A stretch of DNA of 11,059 bases from Nitrospirota bacterium (GTDB taxonomy: Bacteria > Nitrospirota > Thermodesulfovibrionia > Thermodesulfovibrionales > Magnetobacteriaceae): assembly GCA_015232165.1 (NCBI GenBank), contig JADGAE010000035.1, positions 1 to 11,059 on the forward strand, in the 5' to 3' direction. Under the pieces are notes generated by a model. The model did no database searches. It was not told where the DNA came from and worked only from the letters and a program-made list of their open reading frames with translations. Below are positions 5,618 through 11,059 of this stretch, piece after piece. Made by a program: the position numbers and the translations under genes. Position 1 is the first letter of the stretch. Each line of letters begins with the position of its first letter.

Positions 5618-8135
5618 ATGCTATTGAGTCACCGCTTGTGGCGATGTTTACGAGGCGACCGCGCACGACGAGTATGTTTTTGATATTCTTGCCGCGGAGG
5701 TGTTCCTGGACCTTAGCGTTACCGAGGGCGATCTCTTTTTTGTCGTCATCGGGTAGGTCTGCGCTGATCATCTGTTTTGCCCTGAGCTTGCCATCGACCT
5801 GGATGACGAGTTCAATCTCCTCCTCCTTTGTCGCAAGCTCGTCCCACTGTGGCCAGGGATGATTAAATACCGACGGCTTCTCTCCCACCACAGCCCACAA
5901 CTCCTCACACAAGTGGGGTGCAAAGGGGGCCAACAGCAAGATCAACGACCGTAGAGCCATGCCTATTGCCGCACGGTCTTCATCAGTGGCGGCTCTGAAG
6001 GCCGACAACTCGTTGAGCAGCTCCATCAACGCCGCTATGGCCGTGTTGAAGTGATAGTCCTTCTCTATGGACGTGGTCACCTTTTTGATCGTCTGGTGCG
6101 TCTTTCTGAATATCTTGCCCTTGGCCACTGTACTTGTGACATTGATGCAATCGAGGTTGTTGTATATGAGGCCCCAGAGGCGATTTAAAAACCTGTAGGA
6201 ACCCTCAACCCCCTGGTCCGACCACTCGATGTCCTTTTCGGGCGGGGCAGCAAAGAGCGAAAACACCCGAGCCGTGTCAGCGCCATACTTGGCGGTGAGT
6301 TCGTCGGGGGTTACGACGTTTTTCTTGGACTTGGACATCTTCTCCGTCCTGCCACGCACAACCTCACTGTCACAGAGCAGACACCTGCCATCCCTGACCT
6401 GTTCGGGGAACAACCAACCATCCGTAGGGCACTTCCACGTCTCCTTGCAGACCATCCCCTGGGTCAGGAGCCTCTGAAATGGCTCGTCAAACCGGACAAC
6501 CTTGATATCACGCAGCACGCGCGTAAAAAATCTCGAGTACAACAGGTGCAATACGGCATGTTCAACCCCGCCAATGTACTGGTCCACGGGCATGAAGTAG
6601 GCGATGTTGTCCTGCTTCAGCGGCGGCTCGTCACCCCTTGAGCAGAAACGGATAAAATACCACGACGAGTCCACAAACGTATCCATCGTGTCCGTTTCAC
6701 GCCGGGCACCTGCACCGCACTTGGGACAGGTGGTGTTGACAAAGCCCTCAACATCGGCAAGCGGAGATACGCCCGTACCCGTAAGAACGACGTCCTCGGG
6801 CAGGATAACCGGCAGTTTATCCTGGTTCACCGGCACTATGCCACACGTGTCGCAGTAGACGATTGGGATCGGGGTGCCCCAGAAACGCTGCCTCGATATG
6901 CCCCAGTCCCTGAGCTTGTAGTTGGTGACGGCCTTGCCCAGTCCACGAGTGGCCAGCGATTGGGTTATGAGCGCCTTGGCCTCTTCGCTGTCAAGGTCGG
7001 AAAACTCACCGGAATTGTGCATCGTGCCCTTGTCCTCGTAGGCCGCCGTTAGGTCTGTACCAGGTTGGGTGTCAGGGGCCACGATAACCTGCCGTATTGG
7101 GAGATTATACTTCCGGGCAAAGTCAAAGTCCCGTTGATCATGCGCCGGTACCGACATAATGGCGCCCGTACCGTAGTCCATCAGGACAAAGTTGGCTATA
7201 TATATGGGGATACTTTCGTTGTTGACGGGATTTATGGCATAGCTTCCGGTGAAGAGGCCGAGTTTTTCGTCGTCTTTACCATAAGCATCAATGATCTGTT
7301 TCAGGGCGGTCTTATCCGCCGTCAGGGTGTCGGCAAGGGGGTGCAACGGCGCCAGGCAGACAAACGTCGCCCCAAAGAGCGTGTCAGGACGTGTTGTGAA
7401 TATTTTTATCGTCTCGGCGCTGCCATCCACGGCAAACAAGACCTCCGCCCCCGTGCTTTTGCCTATCCAGTTTCGCTGCATCGTGACGACGTGTTCGGGC
7501 CAACCGCTGAGTGTGTCGCATCCCCTAAGGAGTTCCTCGGCATATGCAGTGATCCGGAAGAACCACTGTTCCAGTTCCTTCTGCACCACCACGTCGTCAC
7601 AGCGCCAGCACTTGTCGTCAATGACCTGCTCGTTGGCAAGGACCGTGCCGCAGGCATTGCACCAGTTGACAAAGGATTTTTTCCGGTAGGCCAGCCCGCG
7701 GTTGTACATCTGGATGAAGAACCACTGGTTCCACTTGTAGTACTCCGGCAGGCAGGTCGTCAGTTCGCGACTCCAGTCGTAGGAGCAGCCGATTGAGGCG
7801 ATCTGGGACTTCATGGCGGCTATGTTGGAGAGAGTCCACTGCCGGGGGTGGACGTTGTTGAGGATGGCGGCATTTTCAGCGGGCAGACCAAAGGCGTCCC
7901 ACCCCATTGGGTGCAGCACGCTCATCCCCCTCATCCGCTTGTAGCGCGTGATGACGTCGCCTATGACGTAGTTGCGGATGTGGCCCATGTGTATCTTGCC
8001 TGACGGGTATGGGAACATCTCCAGGCAGTAGAACTTCTGTCGTGCCGGGTCCTTTACGGTGACATCGACGTTGTTGTCAGACCAGTATTTCTGCCACTTG
8101 CATTCTATTGTCGTTGGATTGTATCTTTCCTCCAA
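5616..8135 (-). CDS. leuS: Leucyl-tRNA synthetase
   Basis: Class I aminoacyl-tRNA synthetase that charges tRNA-Leu in the cytoplasm. The 839-residue protein has the HIGH-type motif HMGH at 49-52 (PYPSGKIHMGHIRNYV) and KMSKS at 599-603. The editing (CP1) domain shows TTRPDTLFGAT and VPAHDQRDFDFA. The Cys pairs in VNWCNACG and KCWRCDD resemble the zinc-knuckle region of bacterial LeuS. The C-terminal part has the anticodon-binding and tail regions ending in a VIQVDGKLRAK-type domain. Length is normal (Escherichia coli 860). The start is a TTG codon at 8133-8135: the first residues (MEERYNPTTIECKWQKYW) match known LeuS N-termini, a strong AGGAGGT lies 9 nt upstream, and no ATG is nearby. It sits downstream of hppA across a gap holding repeat copy C, and upstream of lptE. 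No T-box leader is visible on its strand. Confidence 0.98.
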   Translation of the reverse strand: MEERYNPTTIECKWQKYWSDNNVDVTVKDPARQKFYCLEMFPYPSGKIHMGHIRNYVIGDVITRYKRMRGMSVLHPMGWDAFGLPAENAAILNNVHPRQWTLSNIAAMKSQIASIGCSYDWSRELTTCLPEYYKWNQWFFIQMYNRGLAYRKKSFVNWCNACGTVLANEQVIDDKCWRCDDVVVQKELEQWFFRITAYAEELLRGCDTLSGWPEHVVTMQRNWIGKSTGAEVLFAVDGSAETIKIFTTRPDTLFGATFVCLAPLHPLADTLTADKTALKQIIDAYGKDDEKLGLFTGSYAINPVNNESIPIYIANFVLMDYGTGAIMSVPAHDQRDFDFARKYNLPIRQVIVAPDTQPGTDLTAAYEDKGTMHNSGEFSDLDSEEAKALITQSLATRGLGKAVTNYKLRDWGISRQRFWGTPIPIVYCDTCGIVPVNQDKLPVILPEDVVLTGTGVSPLADVEGFVNTTCPKCGAGARRETDTMDTFVDSSWYFIRFCSRGDEPPLKQDNIAYFMPVDQYIGGVEHAVLHLLYSRFFTRVLRDIKVVRFDEPFQRLLTQGMVCKETWKCPTDGWLFPEQVRDGRCLLCDSEVVRGRTEKMSKSKKNVVTPDELTAKYGADTARVFSLFAAPPEKDIEWSDQGVEGSYRFLNRLWGLIYNNLDCINVTSTVAKGKIFRKTHQTIKKVTTSIEKDYHFNTAIAALMELLNELSAFRAATDEDRAAIGMALRSLILLLAPFAPHLCEELWAVVGEKPSVFNHPWPQWDELATKEEEIELVIQVDGKLRAKQMISADLPDDDKKEIALGNAKVQEHLRGKNIKNILVVRGRLVNIATSGDSIA

Positions 8136-8144
8136 ATAAAAGTT

Positions 8145-8151
8145 ACCTCCT
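8145..8151 (-). promoter_or_regulatory. Strong RBS supporting a TTG start for leuS
   Basis: On the - strand AGGAGGT, a near-perfect Shine-Dalgarno, lies 9 nt before the TTG at 8135-8133. It decides the start, because no ATG or GTG is available at the N-terminus seen in LeuS homologues. Confidence 0.85.
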
Positions 8152-8157
8152 AACCTT

Positions 8158-8225
8158 GAAGAAAGAAGGGAGGGCTTTGCCCTCCCTCAGACCCACCCAC
8201 AAGGGGACCAGTCCCCTTGACCCCC
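8158..8225 (-). repeat. Dispersed GC-rich repeat, copy C, between hppA and leuS
   Basis: Read on the - strand it runs GGGGGTCAAGGGG, CCCCTTG, a TGGG linker, GGGTCTGAGGG, a hairpin, then TTCTTTCTTC. Hairpin one is CAAGGGGA/TCCCCTTG (8200-8207 and 8212-8219, loop CCAG). Hairpin two is AGGGAGGGC/GCCCTCCCT (9-bp arms 8167-8175 and 8179-8187, loop of three). On the hppA strand the second hairpin precedes a pyrimidine tract, so this copy could terminate hppA before leuS. A further small stem CCTT/AAGG (8227-8237) adjoins it. The tract ends only a few bases from the leuS SD. Confidence 0.75.
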
Positions 8226-8250
8226 TCCTTGCGAAGGTTTGGGTGGTACT

Positions 8251-8266
8251 TGGGTCGTGTGACCCA
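8251..8266. repeat. Small perfect inverted repeat downstream of hppA
   Basis: TGGGTC (8251-8256) and GACCCA (8261-8266) form a 6-bp stem around GTGT, lying 34 bp after the hppA stop on the hppA strand. Together with copy C it makes the hppA-leuS gap a chain of hairpins. CCACCC at 8193-8198 can alternatively pair with GGGTGG at 8241-8246, closing a larger structure. The role is unknown; it may contribute to 3' end formation of hppA mRNA. Confidence 0.4.
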
Positions 8267-8299
8267 TTTCATTTATATCTTGTTTACAACTTAATAAAC

Positions 8300-10450
8300 T
8301 TAAATAAACAGAGGTGCAAGCACAAGCGTTACGGTAGACAGGAGTTTGATAAGGACGTGCAGCGAAGGCCCGGCGGTATCCTTGAACGGGTCGCCCACGG
8401 TGTCACCTACGACTGCTGCCTTGTGTGTGTCTGAACCCTTGCCGCCATAGAAACCGGTCTCTACGTACTTCTTGGCATTGTCCCAGGCGCCGCCGCCGTT
8501 GTTGAGAAACGTTGCCATCAGGATACCGGCAATCGTGCCAACCATCAACAGAGAGGCAACCGCCTCCGGTCCGAAACCAAACATCTTAAACACGACTCCC
8601 ACAATGATAGGCGTAAACACCGCAACCAGTCCGGGTAAAACCATCTCTTTCAAGGCACCCTTGGTCACTATATCGACGCAGCGCCCGTAATCAGGCTTTT
8701 CCGTACCGGCAAGTATCCCCGGTTTTTCCCTGAACTGGTCTCTGACGTCCTGGATAACATAATACGCGGCATTACCCACCGCCTTTATGGCTAGAGAGGT
8801 AAAGAGAAACACCAGGGTTGCCCCCAACAAGCCGCCTACAAAGACAAACGGATTTGCCAGGTCTACGCTGGGCATGTTGTGTCCATAGTTTCTGACCTCA
8901 TCGATATATGCGCTAAAGAGCAGAAAGGCTGCAAGCGCTGCCGAGCCAATGGCGTATCCCTTGGTCAATGCCTTTGTCGTATTGCCTGCCGCGTCGAGCT
9001 TGTCGGTTCTTTTTCTGATATCCTCGTGGTGTTCGGTCATCTCGATGATACCACCGGCGTTGTCCGCGATGGGTCCAAAGGTGTCCATTGCCAGGACGTA
9101 TGCGGCGGAGCCGAGCATTCCCATTGTTGCTACTGCCGTACCAAATATACCGGCGTCCTTAAACCCCGAAGTCTCACCAAGGTGGTATGCTATCAACAAC
9201 GCCGCGGATATGGATAGTGCAGACAGCGCCGTGCTCTCAAGGCCTACGGAGATACCGGCAATGATGTTTGTAGCCGGTCCGGTCTGACTGGCCTTTGCTA
9301 TATCCAGTACCGGCTTGTGCGTGTAGTCAGTATAGTACTGCGTTATGTAGATAAATGCCACCGAAGTCAATACCCCCACAACGCCGGCTAAGAAGAAGTG
9401 AAACCAGCCATTGGGTGCCGACTCGTGAAAGAACAACCACTTGCATGCTATAAACAGACCAAGTATGGTAATGGCAACCGTAACGAAATACCCCCTGTTA
9501 AGGGCGCTCATGGGTTCTTCGTCCTCCGACATCTTGACGGTCAACACCCCTATGATGGAGGCGACGATACCAAATGCCCTTGCCAGCAGCGGAAACATCA
9601 TCACGCCCACAATCCACTGTGGACTTACCCCTGGCACACGCTCTGCCATAACACCGGCAAGGATCATTGCACCGATGTTCTCAGCCGCCGTGGACTCAAA
9701 CAGGTCGGCACCACGACCGGCACAGTCTCCAACGTTGTCGCCAACGAGGTCGGCAATAACGGCTGGATTTCTGGGGTCGTCCTCCGGTATACCGGCCTCT
9801 ACCTTACCCACGAGGTCAGCGCCAACATCAGCGGCCTTGGTGTATATTCCGCCGCCGAGCTGCGCAAAGAGCGCTACAAATGAAGCGCCAAAGCCATATC
9901 CCACGATCAAAAACGGTATCTTCACGGGATCGATAGTCGTAAAAGCCCTTACCAACCAGTACAGACCACCAACACCAAGCAGACTCATCGAAACAACCAT
10001 CAGTCCCGATACCGCACCGCCACGTAACGCCACCTGAAGGGCCATATTTACGCTGGTCATAGCCCCGGCTGCCGACCTGATATTGCTACGTATGCTGACC
10101 CACATGCCTATGTAGCCGGCAAACAACGAACATATCGCACCAAGTACAAACGACAGGGTTATCCAAAATGCCAACTGCATACTTGTACCCACAGGGTCAA
10201 AGTCCCTGTGCTCCCGAATTAACCCATAGCCAATAAACAAGACCGCTGAAAACATCAGCGCCAGATAGACGATCGTCTTGTACTGCCTCTTCAAAAAGGC
10301 GTTGGCACCTTCCTTAATTGCGTCGGAAATAACCCTCATTGCATCCGTCCCGGTATCCTTGCCCAAGACCCACTTGGCAAGCATAAATGCCGCGACACCG
10401 CCCACTACACTGAACCCCATAACCAGGGCCAGCAACACGTTTTCAAGCAT
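8300..10450 (-). CDS. hppA: Membrane-bound proton-translocating pyrophosphatase (K+-independent type)
   Basis: Integral-membrane pyrophosphatase coupling PPi hydrolysis to ion pumping across the inner membrane. The 716-residue protein, rich in hydrophobic segments, fits the family's 16-helix layout. The PPi/Mg signature DVGADLVGKVE is at 208-218, the second acidic motif DNVGDCAGRGADLFES at 238-253, and the third GDTVGDPFKDTAGPS at 682-696. The ion-selectivity region reads GNTTKALTKG at 489-498. Lys493 and Thr496 occupy the positions that are Lys/Thr in K+-independent enzymes and Ala plus a small residue in K+-dependent ones. K+-independent members so far characterised pump H+, so a proton pump is inferred. 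Its ATG has AAGGAG 9 nt upstream. It has its own sigma-70-like promoter (10552-10581) and a hairpin-rich 3' region. Confidence 0.97.
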   Translation of the reverse strand: MLENVLLALVMGFSVVGGVAAFMLAKWVLGKDTGTDAMRVISDAIKEGANAFLKRQYKTIVYLALMFSAVLFIGYGLIREHRDFDPVGTSMQLAFWITLSFVLGAICSLFAGYIGMWVSIRSNIRSAAGAMTSVNMALQVALRGGAVSGLMVVSMSLLGVGGLYWLVRAFTTIDPVKIPFLIVGYGFGASFVALFAQLGGGIYTKAADVGADLVGKVEAGIPEDDPRNPAVIADLVGDNVGDCAGRGADLFESTAAENIGAMILAGVMAERVPGVSPQWIVGVMMFPLLARAFGIVASIIGVLTVKMSEDEEPMSALNRGYFVTVAITILGLFIACKWLFFHESAPNGWFHFFLAGVVGVLTSVAFIYITQYYTDYTHKPVLDIAKASQTGPATNIIAGISVGLESTALSALSISAALLIAYHLGETSGFKDAGIFGTAVATMGMLGSAAYVLAMDTFGPIADNAGGIIEMTEHHEDIRKRTDKLDAAGNTTKALTKGYAIGSAALAAFLLFSAYIDEVRNYGHNMPSVDLANPFVFVGGLLGATLVFLFTSLAIKAVGNAAYYVIQDVRDQFREKPGILAGTEKPDYGRCVDIVTKGALKEMVLPGLVAVFTPIIVGVVFKMFGFGPEAVASLLMVGTIAGILMATFLNNGGGAWDNAKKYVETGFYGGKGSDTHKAAVVGDTVGDPFKDTAGPSLHVLIKLLSTVTLVLAPLFI

Positions 10451-10459
10451 AGCTTCTTT

Positions 10460-10465
10460 CTCCTT
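10460..10465 (-). promoter_or_regulatory. hppA ribosome binding site
   Basis: AAGGAG on the - strand, 9 nt before the hppA ATG (10450-10448). It confirms the start, which also matches the family's N-terminus with its first membrane helix. Confidence 0.8.
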
Positions 10466-10551
10466 CTCTAAGCCACTCTATTGTTATTAAATACCGTCAC
10501 ACAACGTATGACCTTGCAAACTCAAACTCACTATAGCAAAACAGTGAGGGT

Positions 10552-10581
10552 ACTATAAAATTATGCATCCTAAAATGTCAA
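10552..10581 (-). promoter_or_regulatory. Sigma-70-type promoter for hppA
   Basis: On the - strand TTGACA (10581-10576) is a perfect -35 box, 18 bp from TATAGT (10557-10552), a five-of-six match to the -10 box. Transcription would begin near 10545, giving a leader of about 95 nt. An inverted repeat CTCACT/AGTGAG (10527-10532, 10543-10548) overlaps the predicted start point and could be an operator or a 5' stabilising hairpin. The promoter implies hppA can be expressed independently of the upstream adaptor gene. Confidence 0.65.
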
Positions 10582-10611
10582 GGTTCAGATTCATGAGGGT
10601 TTCTTTGTATT

Positions 10612-11059
10612 TTATTTCTTCGGCGCTATACCTTTGAGCTGTGCCTCGGAATCTATAAGGAATGCTGCTGAGGATGCGACACGCTCCTTTGCCTTGAGGC
10701 CTTTTGTGACTTCCACCATGCCGCCACTCTTCAAACCTAACTGCACGAGCCGAGGCTCAAAGTTGCCCTCTCCCTTGTCCACGTAGACCCTCTGCTCTAC
10801 GCCTGTGTCTATGACCGCCTCATCTGGGATGACCAGACGCTGACCAAGGTCAATGCCTATCTCCACGTTGGTAAACATCTGTGGTTTGAGATCACCCTTG
10901 GGATTGGGGATCGTAAACCTGACCTTGGCCGTGCGCCGCTCCCCGGAAAGCACCGGATAGATATAATCAATCTTAGACGTAAGCGGTTTGTCGTTGGAAT
11001 AACCGAGACCGATCTCTGCCCTCTGTCCGACCTTTATAAGCGGCAGCTCCTGTTCGTAG
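10612..11059 (-). CDS. RND efflux periplasmic adaptor (CusB/HlyD family), C-terminal part
   Basis: Partial gene: the frame is open to the window edge, giving the last 148 residues; the start lies beyond 11059. The fragment matches the end of CusB-type membrane fusion proteins, which link an inner-membrane RND pump to an outer-membrane channel in the periplasm. It begins YEQELPLIKVGQRAEIGLGY, the end of the beta-barrel segment seen in CusB-like adaptors. It then has YIYPVLSGERRTAKVRF, NPKGDLKPQMFTNVEI and a membrane-proximal domain (VIPDEAVIDTGVEQRVYVDKG), and ends near FLIDSEAQLKGIAPKK. The phrases PDEAVIDTG and FLIDSEAQLK are typical of heavy-metal efflux adaptors, so metal (Cu/Ag or other cation) efflux is likely but not proven. 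An internal GTG at 10953 is not the start, since conserved sequence continues upstream of it. No strong terminator separates it from the hppA promoter. Confidence 0.88.
   Translation of the reverse strand, partial: YEQELPLIKVGQRAEIGLGYSNDKPLTSKIDYIYPVLSGERRTAKVRFTIPNPKGDLKPQMFTNVEIGIDLGQRLVIPDEAVIDTGVEQRVYVDKGEGNFEPRLVQLGLKSGGMVEVTKGLKAKERVASSAAFLIDSEAQLKGIAPKK

Noticed and set aside
7065..7796. 243-codon + strand reading frame antisense to leuS
   Set aside because: It lies wholly inside leuS, shows no recognisable domain, and is explained by the codon pattern of the real gene.
8238..8256. GGGTGGTAC on the + strand near leuS, reminiscent of the T-box core
   Set aside because: It is on the strand opposite to leuS and lacks the rest of the T-box (no ACCGCG continuation, no specifier stem).
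9441..10037. 198-codon + strand reading frame antisense to hppA, rich in Ser/Thr/Pro
   Set aside because: Its composition is the mirror image of Gly/Ala/Val-rich membrane helices in hppA; it is a shadow of that gene.

Overview
The window comes from a diderm (Gram-negative type) bacterium. It carries lpxC (lipid A synthesis), lptE (LPS transport to the outer membrane) and the end of a periplasmic adaptor for an RND-type efflux pump, all of which need an outer membrane. The coding style is of middling GC with frequent ATA (Ile) and AGG (Arg) codons. A membrane pyrophosphatase beside lipid A and LPS genes would suit several environmental phyla, for example Nitrospirota. That is an inference from style only; no marker here fixes the taxon.

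Left half, + strand: tldD (metalloprotease subunit), lpxC and kup (K+/H+ symporter). They are separated by non-coding gaps of 108 and 310 bp. Each of the two gaps ends in a perfect inverted repeat just before the next start codon. Right half, - strand, in transcription order: the C-terminal part of a CusB-like adaptor (cut by the window end), hppA (membrane pyrophosphatase), leuS (leucyl-tRNA synthetase) and lptE. kup and lptE converge on a terminator-like region at about 4850-5018.

The genes do not form one pathway. Two serve the LPS envelope (lpxC, lptE), two serve ion and energy homeostasis (kup, hppA), one serves translation (leuS), one serves peptide or protein processing (tldD) and one serves efflux (the adaptor). 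leuS followed by lptE is an ancient neighbour pair, also known from Escherichia coli.

The most notable non-genic signal is a GC-rich dispersed repeat with three diverged copies (about 4864-4960, 5508-5617 and 8158-8225). It has two hairpin modules followed by a pyrimidine tract and sits in three successive gaps. The most notable genic signal is an insertion of about 40 residues in LpxC, built largely from a 9-nt tandem repeat encoding x-(Arg/Lys)-Leu. I found no CRISPR array, tRNA, rRNA, transposase, phage gene or defence system. Otherwise the window looks like ordinary chromosomal housekeeping DNA, and I do not see a new multi-gene system in it.
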